This document shows, piece after piece, positions 8,587 to 17,014 of a DNA stretch of 47,408 nt. Source of the stretch: Paucidesulfovibrio sp036541255 (GTDB lineage: Bacteria > Desulfobacterota > Desulfovibrionia > Desulfovibrionales > Desulfovibrionaceae); contig JAZHDD010000061.1 in the NCBI GenBank assembly GCA_036541255.1, forward strand, positions 1 to 47,408, written 5' to 3'. How positions within the stretch are numbered: the first letter of the stretch is position 1; every line of letters starts with the position of its first letter. The notes beneath the pieces are model-generated. The model was not told the origin of the DNA and searched no databases. It worked only from the letters and a program-made list of their open reading frames with translations. The position numbers and the translations under genes were made by a program.

Positions 8587-9389
8587 TGAGCAGTTTGATT
8601 CACTCCACAGCGGTCGTTCATCCTTCCGCGGAGATCGGTGAGGGCGTTTCCATTGGCCCTTACAGCGTTGTGGACGAAAATGTGACTTTGGGCGCCGGCA
8701 CCAAGCTGGAGTCTTTTGTTCATGTTAAATCCTATGTGCGCATCGGTCGCGAAAATCATGTCCATTCTTATGTCTGTCTGGGCGGGGAGCCGCAACATCT
8801 CGCCTATCGCGACGAGGAAACATGGGTTGAAATCGGTGACAAGAACACCATTCGAGAATGCGCGACCATCAACCGAGGGACGGCCCAGGGCCACGGCAAG
8901 ACCCAAATAGGCTCTCATTGTTTGATTATGGCTTATGCACACGTTGCCCATGACTGCATACTTGGCGATCATGTGATCATGGCCAATGCCGTCAACTTGG
9001 CTGGGCATGTGGAGATAGGCAATCATGCCGTTGTCAGTGGCATGGCGGCTGTACAGCAGTTCCTGCGCATTGGCGAGTACGCCTTTCTCGGCGGCTCCAG
9101 CGGTTACAATCTGGACATCCCTCCCTATATGCTGGCCCATGGAGTGCGTGGCAGGCTCATGGGGCCCAATCTGATAGGCTTGCGCCGACATGGCTTTGAC
9201 ACTGATGCCTGTCGGGCGTTGAAAAAAGCGTATAAAGTCATTTTCCGTTCTGGATTGCCTCGCGAAAAAGCCATGGAACAGGCGCAGGCCGAATTCCCTG
9301 ATTCCGCTGAAGTTGCTAATTTGCTTGAATTCATGCGCGGAACAAAGTGCGGCGTGGCTCCTGATTATCACAAGAATGGTTCCGATTAA
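8586..9389 (+). CDS. lpxA: UDP-N-acetylglucosamine O-acyltransferase LpxA
   Basis: LpxA performs the first step of lipid A synthesis, transferring a hydroxyacyl chain to the 3-OH of UDP-GlcNAc. The 267 residues show the hexapeptide-repeat beta-helix in the first two thirds and the helical C-terminal domain. The catalytic His is at about residue 122 in AHVAHDCILG (His125 in E. coli), and the ruler/substrate region GHVEIGNHAVVSGMAAVQQF is intact. The start is GTG, sharing one base with the fabZ stop and preceded by AAGGAG. Confidence 0.97.
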   Translation: MSSLIHSTAVVHPSAEIGEGVSIGPYSVVDENVTLGAGTKLESFVHVKSYVRIGRENHVHSYVCLGGEPQHLAYRDEETWVEIGDKNTIRECATINRGTAQGHGKTQIGSHCLIMAYAHVAHDCILGDHVIMANAVNLAGHVEIGNHAVVSGMAAVQQFLRIGEYAFLGGSSGYNLDIPPYMLAHGVRGRLMGPNLIGLRRHGFDTDACRALKKAYKVIFRSGLPREKAMEQAQAEFPDSAEVANLLEFMRGTKCGVAPDYHKNGSD

Positions 9390-9395
9390 TACGTC

Positions 9396-10229
9396 ATGTC
9401 CGAAGAGCAACGCGTCATAGGTCTGATTGCCGGCGGACGACAGTTTCCTGTTTTGGTGGCCCAAGGGGTCAAAAAGGCCGGACATCGTCTCGTGGTGGCT
9501 TGTTTTGAAGGTCACAGCAATATGGCTGCGGCTGCGCATGCGGACGTGAGCGCGGTGCTCAAACTCGGCAAGCTTGGCAAGCTGTTGGAATTTTTCAAGA
9601 AGAATGGTGTACAGCATGTTATCATGGCCGGGACCATCGACAAGCCGAAGATCATGGATGTGCGCCATTTCGACATGCGGGCGCTTAAGCTCATCTTTAA
9701 GAACAAAAGCAAAGGCGATTCAACGATCTTGGGGGCTTTGACGGCTGAGTTGGAGAGTGAAGGCATGCGGGTGGTGCCAGCGCATATACATGTTCCTGAT
9801 CTGCTTACTCCTGAAGGCGTGTTGACCAAACGCAGCCCCACGGAACAGGAGTGGGAGGATCTGCGCTACGCCTGGAAGGTGGCCAAGGAACTCGGTCGTC
9901 TTGACATTGGCCAATGCTTGGTGGTTCGCGAGGGGATCGTGGCTGCCGTCGAGGCCTTGGAAGGCACCGATGAAGCCATTCGCCGTGGTTGCAAGTATGG
10001 CGGCGAGAATTGCGTGGTGGTCAAAGTCTTCAAACCCGGCCAGGAAGATCGGGTGGACCTGCCCAGCGCCGGTACGGATACGATCCGGACAATGGCGGAA
10101 GGCAAGGGGTCCTGTCTGGGCATTGAAGCCGGACGCAGCTTGCTGTTCGACCGTGAGGAGACGTTGGCCGTCGCCGAAAAGGCCGGTATCTGTGTGGTCG
10201 GTCTTACTCCGGAACTGCTCCAAGGTTAA
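9396..10229 (+). CDS. lpxI: UDP-2,3-diacylglucosamine pyrophosphatase LpxI
   Basis: LpxI cleaves UDP-2,3-diacylglucosamine to lipid X and UMP. It is the functional but unrelated replacement for LpxH used by alphaproteobacteria and many deltaproteobacteria. The 277 residues match the former DUF1009 family, with N-terminal IGLIAGGRQFPVLVAQGVKK, central AGTIDKPKI, and a C-terminal catalytic domain (GTDEAIRRG, SAGTDTIRTMAEGKGSCL). It follows lpxA after six bases. lpxB and lpxK are not in the window. Its stop overlaps the stop of the convergent FmdB-like gene. Confidence 0.93.
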   Translation: MSEEQRVIGLIAGGRQFPVLVAQGVKKAGHRLVVACFEGHSNMAAAAHADVSAVLKLGKLGKLLEFFKKNGVQHVIMAGTIDKPKIMDVRHFDMRALKLIFKNKSKGDSTILGALTAELESEGMRVVPAHIHVPDLLTPEGVLTKRSPTEQEWEDLRYAWKVAKELGRLDIGQCLVVREGIVAAVEALEGTDEAIRRGCKYGGENCVVVKVFKPGQEDRVDLPSAGTDTIRTMAEGKGSCLGIEAGRSLLFDREETLAVAEKAGICVVGLTPELLQG

Positions 10230-10480
10230 TTGATTCCGCCGCCCCCGCAGCAGGAACCAGGAATACACCCTCTATCCCCTGGCCTGCTCCCGCAACAGCC
10301 ATGTCCTGTCGCATCGGGAGTACGCCTTTTTTCTTTCCCGCTCAAAGCCGAAGGAGCCGAGAGCATCCGCTTTGTTTGTGCCCCCCCGCAGAGCGGACAT
10401 CTTGGATTTTTTTCGTCCGACTGGACAATTTCCTCAAAACGTTTTCCGCACGCCTTGCAATGGTATTCGTGGATAGGCAT
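10226..10480 (-). CDS. FmdB family zinc-ribbon protein
   Basis: This 84-residue protein begins with the FmdB/CxxC regulatory ribbon (MPIHEYHCKACGKRFEE, then RCPLCGG), so two CxxC pairs probably hold zinc. The tail is very rich in Cys and Gly (CCGS, SCCGGGG), which may bind a further metal. It is the last gene of the minus-strand operon with the CGGC protein and the MinD-like ATPases, 14 bases after the CGGC gene. FmdB-type ribbons often accompany metal and Fe-S enzymes, but no specific function is established. Confidence 0.8.
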   Translation of the reverse strand: MPIHEYHCKACGKRFEEIVQSDEKNPRCPLCGGAQTKRMLSAPSALSGKEKRRTPDATGHGCCGSRPGDRGCIPGSCCGGGGIN

Positions 10481-10494
10481 GACCGTTTTCCGTT

Positions 10495-10866
10495 TTATAT
10501 TTTGAAAATGTCCGAAGGCAGATAGGGATGCGTGCCCAGGACAACGGGAATTCCCGACGTCTTTTGTATCTTGGCGATCAATGTCTCTGCATGGGGGCAA
10601 TGTTTGGTCAGACAGGGGGCGACATGCAGGCGTGTGGGGATTTCTCCCATCGGCGCGTTCCAGAGCTTCATCTGGGCCATGCGCATGACCATCCCCTGCC
10701 CCGGACAACCGCCACAACTGAGCAACCCGATGAGTTCCGTATCCGGGCCGTATTCTGCAAACTCGCCTTCGCGCCTGTTGAAGCCGACCAGACACCGTGA
10801 ACAGCCCACGCAGATTTCGTTCATTGTTTGCTGACAGCCGATGATCAGGAGTTTTTCTCGCGTCAT
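10495..10866 (-). CDS. CGGC domain protein, putative metal-binding
   Basis: This 123-residue protein belongs to the CGGC family, with the eponymous motif in LLSCGGCPGQG. Further cysteines lie in IGCQQT, CVGCSRC and APCLTKHCPH, so the protein has a dense set of potential metal or cluster ligands. GGAGGAAAG precedes its ATG and only nine bases separate it from the upstream ATPase gene, so it is operonic. The family is thought to bind metal; substrate or partner is unknown. Placement with two Fe-S ATPases suggests a role in the same cluster-handling complex (inference). Confidence 0.8.
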   Translation of the reverse strand: MTREKLLIIGCQQTMNEICVGCSRCLVGFNRREGEFAEYGPDTELIGLLSCGGCPGQGMVMRMAQMKLWNAPMGEIPTRLHVAPCLTKHCPHAETLIAKIQKTSGIPVVLGTHPYLPSDIFKI

Positions 10867-10875
10867 CTTTCCTCC

Positions 10876-11742
10876 TCAGTGCAGTTTCAACAAAGTGGCA
10901 AGAGCGCCCCAGACTGCACGGGCTTGTTCTCCCAGTCCGTCCGGATCGTACTCCAGAATGCTCTGTCCCGCGATTTGAGCCTGTGTGAAGGTGGCATCAT
11001 ACGGAAAGGCTCCCAGCACTGGAATTCGTTCCAGAGTGCAATAGTCGCGTAAAGCTTCTTCCTGTTGGTCGTTGATGCCTGATTTGTTGATGATCATTGC
11101 GGAAGGCAGTTGAAAGTGCTTGGTCAGGGCATGGACGCGTTTGAGGTCATGCACTGCGGAAATGGTGGGTTCGGCAACGAGAACGGCCAAATCCGTGTCC
11201 GTGAGCGAGGCGATGACCGGACAGCCAACCCCAGGCGAGCCGTCAACAAGCACCATGTCGGCGTTCTGGGCTTCTGCCAGGTCTTTGGCTGCCCGACGGA
11301 CCGAAGTTACCAACTTTCCTGAATTTTCTTCGCCAGTACCCAGTGCTGCATGGATCATGGAGCCGAAACGCGTATCAGAGCGGTATTGTTCACCACAGGT
11401 TCGGGGCAGCATAGTGATGGCCGAGTTCGGGCAGACATACGAGCACACAGCGCAGCCTTCGCAGTGTTCCAGCAGTATTTTCAGGTCGTCGGAGATGGCT
11501 TGAAAGCGACATTGGTCCCGGCAAAGGCCGCATTGATCACACAGGGCGGGATCGATACTCGGTTGTTCTCCGCTGACAAAAGGCTGTGTTTCTATAATGT
11601 TCGGGTGGAGGATGAGATGGAGATCGGCTGCGTCCACATCACAATCCGCCAGCACTTTTTTGGGGCCGAGTCCTGCCAGCGCCGCAACAATGCTGGTTTT
11701 GCCGGTTCCGCCTTTGCCGCTGATGACAACTATCTGTTTCAT
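10876..11742 (-). CDS. MinD/Mrp-superfamily ATPase with inserted 2x[4Fe-4S] ferredoxin domain (second copy)
   Basis: This 288-residue P-loop ATPase has a deviant Walker A (KGGTGKT, residues 10-16). A two-cluster ferredoxin module is inserted at about residues 66-112 (CDQCGLCRDQCRF, then CEGCAVCSYVCP), followed by the Walker B/switch region (MVLVDGSPGVGCPV). This architecture matches the ATPases of the orange-protein (ORP) complex of Desulfovibrio. Its start overlaps the stop of the first copy by four bases, so the two are translated together and may act as a heterodimer. It is cytoplasmic, with no membrane segment. Confidence 0.88.
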   Translation of the reverse strand: MKQIVVISGKGGTGKTSIVAALAGLGPKKVLADCDVDAADLHLILHPNIIETQPFVSGEQPSIDPALCDQCGLCRDQCRFQAISDDLKILLEHCEGCAVCSYVCPNSAITMLPRTCGEQYRSDTRFGSMIHAALGTGEENSGKLVTSVRRAAKDLAEAQNADMVLVDGSPGVGCPVIASLTDTDLAVLVAEPTISAVHDLKRVHALTKHFQLPSAMIINKSGINDQQEEALRDYCTLERIPVLGAFPYDATFTQAQIAGQSILEYDPDGLGEQARAVWGALATLLKLH

Positions 11743-12605
11743 GCCTGGGCCTCCTTGCCTGTTTCATGTTCAATGGCCCGGGCAATGTCGGCAAATAAGG
11801 ACGCAAATCCGGGTATGGTGTCCAACAGCAGTCCGCCGTTGGAATAGGATTCGGCAGCAGCGCGTTCGTGCGGCAGGCTGCCGAGCAGGACAATGTTTTC
11901 TTTTTGAAGGTAGGCCTCCACTCGGTCGTCGCCCATACCCGCGCGGTTCAGCACAACTCCGAAAGGGATGTCCAGTTCTCGGAGCAATTTTACGGCCAGA
12001 TCCAGGTCGTGCAGGCCAAAGGGGGTCGGTTCAGTCACCAGCACGGAGTAATCCGCGTTTTGCAAAGAGCAGACAACTGGACAGGAGGTGCCGGGAGGGC
12101 AATCCAGGATGGTCAAACCCTCTTTGGGAGCGCGGGATTTTACAGCCTTAATCAGGGGGGGCGCCATGGCTTCGCCGATTCGTAGTAGTCCTTGGGTAAA
12201 GGTCACGTTTCCTGCGTTTCCAAGGCTGCTGACGCCGATTTCACGAACCGTCTCGCCAATGGCCGAGGCAGGGCAAGCCAAGGCGCATAGTCCGCACCCA
12301 TGGCATAGCTCAGGAAAGGACATCACTGAACCCGCAATGAAAATGAGTGCCTTGAATCGGCAAAGCTCGACACACCTGCGACAGGATTCCCCCAGGCATA
12401 GGTCTTCATCGACCAAGGGAACAGGCACATGTTCCGTGAATGTCTGAGTTGTTTCAGGGCGAAGGAAAAACTGCGCGTTGGGTTCCTCAACGTCACAGTC
12501 TACAAAGTTCACATGGGTTCCAGCTCGGCTGTAATGTGCTGCAAGATTGACCGCTACGGTGGTTTTGCCGGTGCCACCCTTGCCGCTTGCGATAGCTATG
12601 TTCAT
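11739..12605 (-). CDS. MinD/Mrp-superfamily ATPase with inserted 2x[4Fe-4S] ferredoxin domain (first copy)
   Basis: This is the first gene of the minus-strand operon, 288 residues. Walker A is KGGTGKT at residues 9-15, the ferredoxin insert lies at about 70-125, and Walker B is in LTILDCPPGTSCPVV. The first cluster motif has an unusual spacing (CLGESCRRCVELC: C-x4-C-x2-C-x3-C), whereas the second is standard (CHGCGLCALACP). AGGGGAGAA precedes the ATG, and a perfect sigma-54 promoter lies about 100 bases upstream. Together with its paralog it resembles the paired ATPases of the D. vulgaris orp operons, which are also sigma-54 dependent. No orange-protein (NifX/DiNase-type) gene is present nearby. 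Confidence 0.88.
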   Translation of the reverse strand: MNIAIASGKGGTGKTTVAVNLAAHYSRAGTHVNFVDCDVEEPNAQFFLRPETTQTFTEHVPVPLVDEDLCLGESCRRCVELCRFKALIFIAGSVMSFPELCHGCGLCALACPASAIGETVREIGVSSLGNAGNVTFTQGLLRIGEAMAPPLIKAVKSRAPKEGLTILDCPPGTSCPVVCSLQNADYSVLVTEPTPFGLHDLDLAVKLLRELDIPFGVVLNRAGMGDDRVEAYLQKENIVLLGSLPHERAAAESYSNGGLLLDTIPGFASLFADIARAIEHETGKEAQA

Positions 12606-12700
12606 TTCTCCCCTTTGGCTTGCGTGTCCTGGCGTTTTGGGTCATGACGCCTGGTCCGGTTGATACACTCTTTTGTGTCGTGTGCTTGAGAACCTTATTC

Positions 12701-12716
12701 AGCAACCTGTGTGCCA
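12701..12716 (-). promoter_or_regulatory. Sigma-54 (-24/-12) promoter of the MinD-ATPase operon
   Basis: Minus-strand TGGCACACAGGTTGCT matches the RpoN consensus TGGCAC-N5-TTGCW exactly, with correct GG-to-GC spacing. It lies about 100 bases before the first ATPase start codon and points toward it. Transcription would need an AAA+ enhancer-binding activator, none of which is encoded in the window. Confidence 0.85.
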
Positions 12717-12751
12717 GCTTGTAACTTGCTGTATTTTTAGTAATTGACTTG

Positions 12752-12763
12752 CTCTAGGTAGAG
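12752..12763. promoter_or_regulatory. Short palindrome upstream of the sigma-54 promoter
   Basis: CTCTA-GG-TAGAG is a perfect 5-bp inverted repeat about 40 bases upstream of the -24 element (minus-strand sense). It could be part of an activator site, but a 10-base match occurs by chance often and no second copy is obvious. Apart from this and the promoter, the 276 bases between the divergent genes hold no further gene I can support. Confidence 0.25.
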
Positions 12764-12881
12764 TTGTGGGCGAAATCTGCGTCCATACTGCGGCGGGTGT
12801 TGGGCCTTTTTCTCTCCCTTTGATTACTTGCACATCAGCGTTCTTCAGGTGATAGTACCCGCCAAATTCAAGCGAGAACCA

Positions 12882-13748
12882 ATGCATACAAAACCAGACT
12901 GCATCCCTTGTTTTTTTCGTCAGGCCTTGGCTGGAGCCCGTGCTGCACGGCCTGACGACAGAGCGCTACACACTGCCGTGTTGTTGGAATTTGCCCAACT
13001 GGTGCGGGATTTCGACATGTCCCAGCCGCCTCCTGCGCTTGCCGGGGAATTGTATGCAATGATCCGGCGATTGAGCGGGGTGGATGATCTCTTTGCTGCC
13101 GACAAACAGTACGACAACCTCCGTGTGCTGGAACTCCTGCCCGGTTTGCGAGAGCTTGTGCGTTCATCTGCGGACCCGCTTGCCACGGCTTTGGAGATAT
13201 CTGTTATCGGGAATTATCTTGATGTGGGGGTGGCGGAGAAGTTTGACTGGCAAGGGGAGCTGGGGAGGCTTGGTGAAAGTCTGGAGCACGTCGAGATTGA
13301 GCGTTTTCGTGCAGACGTGACCAAAGACCGTGCACGGGTGCTGCTGCTTGGCGACAATGCCGGAGAAATTGGCCTTGATACCCTGCTGGTGCAGGAGTTG
13401 CTTCGGCTCGGTGCCTCCGTAACCTATGCGGTGCGGGGGCGGGCCATCCTCAATGACGCCCTTTTGACCGATGCTCGTCAGGTGGGCATGGACCAGTTGT
13501 GCCAAGTTGTTTCGTCCGGGGTTGATACGCCGGGCACTGTCCTTTCGCGTTGTTCCGAGGATTTTCTAAGGGCGATGCATTCTGCGGATGTGCTGCTCAG
13601 CAAAGGGCAGGGTAACTATGAAGCGTTGACCGGCTCTTGGGATGACGTGTATTTTGCTTTCAAGGTAAAGTGTCCCGTGATATCTGATTGCACTGAACTT
13701 CCCGTCGGGACGTCGGTGTTCCGCTTCGAGTCTTGCCGAAGCGATTAG
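12882..13748 (+). CDS. DUF89/ARMT1-like damage-control phosphatase family protein
   Basis: This 288-residue protein begins with the DUF89 prokaryotic signature (PDCIPCFFRQALAGAR, Cys7 and Cys10) and carries the family's phosphatase core (VLLLGDNAGEIGLDTLL, then SKGQGNYEAL). DUF89 proteins are metal-dependent phosphatases proposed to remove damaged phosphometabolites. The actual substrate here is unknown. The ATG at 12882 starts right at the conserved N-terminus; an upstream in-frame ATG at 12828 adds 18 unrelated residues. It is divergent from the sigma-54-driven ATPase operon and shares its upstream region, but I see no -24/-12 element facing this gene. Confidence 0.82.
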   Translation: MHTKPDCIPCFFRQALAGARAARPDDRALHTAVLLEFAQLVRDFDMSQPPPALAGELYAMIRRLSGVDDLFAADKQYDNLRVLELLPGLRELVRSSADPLATALEISVIGNYLDVGVAEKFDWQGELGRLGESLEHVEIERFRADVTKDRARVLLLGDNAGEIGLDTLLVQELLRLGASVTYAVRGRAILNDALLTDARQVGMDQLCQVVSSGVDTPGTVLSRCSEDFLRAMHSADVLLSKGQGNYEALTGSWDDVYFAFKVKCPVISDCTELPVGTSVFRFESCRSD

Positions 13749-13768
13749 CGCAGGGACGGCCATCATAC

Positions 13769-16700
13769 ATGCTACGAAAAATACTGATCATATTGCTTAT
13801 CACTCTGCTGCTGATCTTGTCGGTAGTGTGTACGGGGCTCTTTGCCCTGAATTGGTATATGGGCACGGAACGTTTCAAGGAACGCATCGCCGTCTTTATC
13901 GGGGAAACATATGGATACACCGTTCAGTTCGAAGGTAAAATCGGGGTAAGCATTTATCCTTGGCTTGGTTTGGAAACCGGCCCCATGAGCATTGAATTGC
14001 CTTCGAGGCAGTCGCAACCTTTGGTGCTCCATGCTTCGGAAGTCTCGGCCAAGGTTGCGGTTGTCCCGTTGTTTTCGCGCCGTCTGGAGTTTGATACGGT
14101 TTTTCTTCGGGATTTGAATGTAAACCTTGTGCGCGAAGAAGACGGGACCTCGAACGTCGACGCACTTGTTCAAATGCTTTTGCCAGATGCCGAAGCCACT
14201 CCCATCAGCAACCCGGACGTCAGGCTTGAGTCTTTGCGGGTCCGGGGAATTCAGGTGCACAACGCTCATCTGTTTTTTGAGGACCGCAAAGATGGCGAAA
14301 CGTATGAGGTCAGTCAGGGCAGTTTTCAAACCGGATTGTATGCCGCGCAGGAATTGCTGCCGTTTACGCTGTTCGGCAAATTCCACCGTCGGACCGATGG
14401 GTCCGAAGGGACCTTGGATATCAGCGGCAATCTGGACGCGGACATAGAGAACCGACGGGTTCGTTTGGAGGGCGGACGTCTGAATTTGATCCTGCGTGGC
14501 GAGATATTGCCCCTGCAGGGTGGAGAAGCGCATTTCACTTCCCGGGTGGAATTTGATTCCGATGCCGGCAATGCTACATTGCGTGATCTGCACGTCAAAC
14601 TGCCGGAATTGATGTTGGCCGGCGATCTGCATCTGGAAAATGTCTACGACTCTCCGCGAGCCTACGGCGCTTTGCGCTCTGGGGTGTTTTCACCGCGTAG
14701 GGCCGTCAACGAATTCTTTCCGGGGACTATTCCGGAAAAGGATCTGGAAATCTTTGAGAACGGGACGTTCTCCTTTGATTTTCTGGTGGACGCCAGCGGG
14801 CTTGCCCTGGAGAACCTCAAGGTCTTTTGCGACAAGACGAATCTCACGGGACGCATGTCCGTGACGGATTTTGAAAAACCCGTATACGATTTTGCGCTTG
14901 TCGGCGATAAACTGGATTTTGATCGGTATTATCGAATATTTATCGTGGATGAGCCGTTTTACCTGAATGACTTTTTCCCGGATTTCTTTTTGGATGCTCA
15001 GGCCAGGGGCACGATTGATCTGGAAAATGTCGTGGTTGCAGGGGCGGATCTTTCCGATGCGCATTGGCTGGCTCAATGCGGCAACGGCACGTTGAGCCTT
15101 GATGTTGACCCGGCGGGCATGGCCGACGGAAAATTGAAAAGTCATTTCACGGCAACTATTTCCCGCGACAAGGAAGAGGGCTATCGACTCGGGCTTGGTC
15201 TGGATTTGTCTCTGAGCGAGATGCAGGCTGAGCATCTGCCCCTTATGAAAGGAAGCGGATATCATGTGGCCGGTCCGGGGCGCGCGGAATATTCTTTTAG
15301 CATGCCTGAAACCCGTTTTCTGGGAACCACGGTGGTGGATGACGTTTTTTTCGGCTTGCGCGGCAAGCTGGAATACGTGTTGCCCCGGGCGGAGGTTGTC
15401 TTGGCGGCTCATGCTCCGGACAAATCTTCGGAGAAAGGCAAAGAGCGGCGTGTGCAGTTGGGCAAGGCCCGTGCACGCGCCCAGTTCAAAGCTGCATCGA
15501 CCAAACGTGCCGGAGGTGGGTATTCTTTTGGGTTTGATGGAGATTTCTCGTCGAAGAATGATGAGAACACGGCTCTTCTTGGCGGGACCTTCTCTGGAAT
15601 GATCAGCACGGATTTGAATTTTAGTGATCTGGAATTGCAGGGAGTGGCTCTTGATGGGCAGTATGAGGGCAATTTGTTGCCCAGTCACGCCCGGAACGCC
15701 GAGTTTGCGGTGCGTGGTTCACTTCAGGCCGGTAAGCAGCGCCTCCATTTGGGTACAATCAGCGTCCGGCTGCTGGGCGGGGAGTTGCGTGGCAGCATGG
15801 AGGGGCACCGCATTTTTGAAAAGGATTACACCCTTGCCGGATCGGCCAGCTTCGATTCAAAGAATCCTCTGGTTTTCCTGCGCACTTTGGGCATGAATCC
15901 AGGAAAACCACGCGGGAAAAAAGCATACAGTTCGATACTCCTGTCTGCTGATTATGCGGTGAATCCTTACCGCGCAGTGTTTCACCATGCCGTGATCGGC
16001 ATGGATGGGGCCAAGGTGGAAGGTGTGGTACGGCTTGAGGATTATGCAACCAAGCGCATCACTTTCGAGCTGCAGGGCGGCGCAGTTGATGTTGATCAAT
16101 ACCGGCCGCAAAAGCGCAAACGCCGCGATCCCAAGGAATGCGTGGACCCGACCCAGCTTCGGCCGATCTATCTGCCGGTGGAAACCTTGCGCGACTTGAA
16201 CGCGAGCGGAACGCTGGCCTTGAGCGATCTCCTGCTCTACAAACTGCACTTTACCAATTTGGTTTGCGATGCAACAGCCGCAAACGGCAGTCTCAATGTC
16301 ACACCGTTGCATACGGATTTTTACGGGGGCAAAGTCGAAGGAGGCTTTTCTGCCCAGTCGGCCAAGGAGTTGATCATACTTTCCCTGAATGTGCGCGCCG
16401 AGGATTTTCAGGCTGGTCCATTCCTCGCGGATATCGGCGGAAAGGAATACGTCATGGGCAACTCTTCGCTGTTTCTGGATGTGCAGAGCCTGGGCGCTAC
16501 GGATGACGACATCATAGCCAATTTGGAAGGCCGGGCCGGCTTTACCGTGCTCAAAGGTTCGTACAAGTTCGCGGGCAAGGGCGGCAGGGAAAAAATCGCA
16601 CAGGGCGAAGAAAGCATCCTTGACGGGCGCACCTCATTCAAAGGGGCGGCCGCACTGTTCAAAGTGGACAACGGAGGCTTCTATAACGATGATTTCGCCA

Positions 16701-16939
16701 TGGATTCCACCTTTATGGGGTTGACCGGTAACGGCGATTTCAACATTGATCGCAATACCATCAATCTGGAACTGGAAGCCAATTATACAGCCGGGCCGAC
16801 TGTGCCGCTACGAATCGTGGGCTGCCTGGACGATCCGGCCGTTGAAGTCCCCGGCGGTGAACTGATCACCAATACGGTCAAGGATATCATCGGCATTCCG
16901 CTCAAGCCGTTTCAATATCTTCGCGATCTCATCTTTTAG
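13769..16939 (+). CDS. AsmA family envelope protein
   Basis: This long protein (about 1056 residues) has one N-terminal membrane anchor (about residues 5-28, LLLILSVVCTGLFALN) followed by a periplasmic region of repeated beta-rich segments. The start (FKERIAVFIGETYGYTVQFE, then PWLGLETGPMSIEL) and the C-terminal module (SLFLDVQSLGATDDDIIANL through the final residues) are typical of AsmA and AsmA_2. AsmA-like proteins are bridge-like lipid carriers implicated in phospholipid transport to the outer membrane. The ATG at 13769 is preferred because it directly precedes the anchor; a start at 13733 would add 12 residues. It follows the DUF89 gene by 20 bases but the functional link is unclear. Confidence 0.85.
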   Translation: MLRKILIILLITLLLILSVVCTGLFALNWYMGTERFKERIAVFIGETYGYTVQFEGKIGVSIYPWLGLETGPMSIELPSRQSQPLVLHASEVSAKVAVVPLFSRRLEFDTVFLRDLNVNLVREEDGTSNVDALVQMLLPDAEATPISNPDVRLESLRVRGIQVHNAHLFFEDRKDGETYEVSQGSFQTGLYAAQELLPFTLFGKFHRRTDGSEGTLDISGNLDADIENRRVRLEGGRLNLILRGEILPLQGGEAHFTSRVEFDSDAGNATLRDLHVKLPELMLAGDLHLENVYDSPRAYGALRSGVFSPRRAVNEFFPGTIPEKDLEIFENGTFSFDFLVDASGLALENLKVFCDKTNLTGRMSVTDFEKPVYDFALVGDKLDFDRYYRIFIVDEPFYLNDFFPDFFLDAQARGTIDLENVVVAGADLSDAHWLAQCGNGTLSLDVDPAGMADGKLKSHFTATISRDKEEGYRLGLGLDLSLSEMQAEHLPLMKGSGYHVAGPGRAEYSFSMPETRFLGTTVVDDVFFGLRGKLEYVLPRAEVVLAAHAPDKSSEKGKERRVQLGKARARAQFKAASTKRAGGGYSFGFDGDFSSKNDENTALLGGTFSGMISTDLNFSDLELQGVALDGQYEGNLLPSHARNAEFAVRGSLQAGKQRLHLGTISVRLLGGELRGSMEGHRIFEKDYTLAGSASFDSKNPLVFLRTLGMNPGKPRGKKAYSSILLSADYAVNPYRAVFHHAVIGMDGAKVEGVVRLEDYATKRITFELQGGAVDVDQYRPQKRKRRDPKECVDPTQLRPIYLPVETLRDLNASGTLALSDLLLYKLHFTNLVCDATAANGSLNVTPLHTDFYGGKVEGGFSAQSAKELIILSLNVRAEDFQAGPFLADIGGKEYVMGNSSLFLDVQSLGATDDDIIANLEGRAGFTVLKGSYKFAGKGGREKIAQGEESILDGRTSFKGAAALFKVDNGGFYNDDFAMDSTFMGLTGNGDFNIDRNTINLELEANYTAGPTVPLRIVGCLDDPAVEVPGGELITNTVKDIIGIPLKPFQYLRDLIF

Positions 16940-17014
16940 CTTCCGGCCTTGCTTCGGCGGCCATGCTGCGTGTAAGCAGAACGTGTAATACATGAACTGC
17001 AACTCGGAGTGAGC

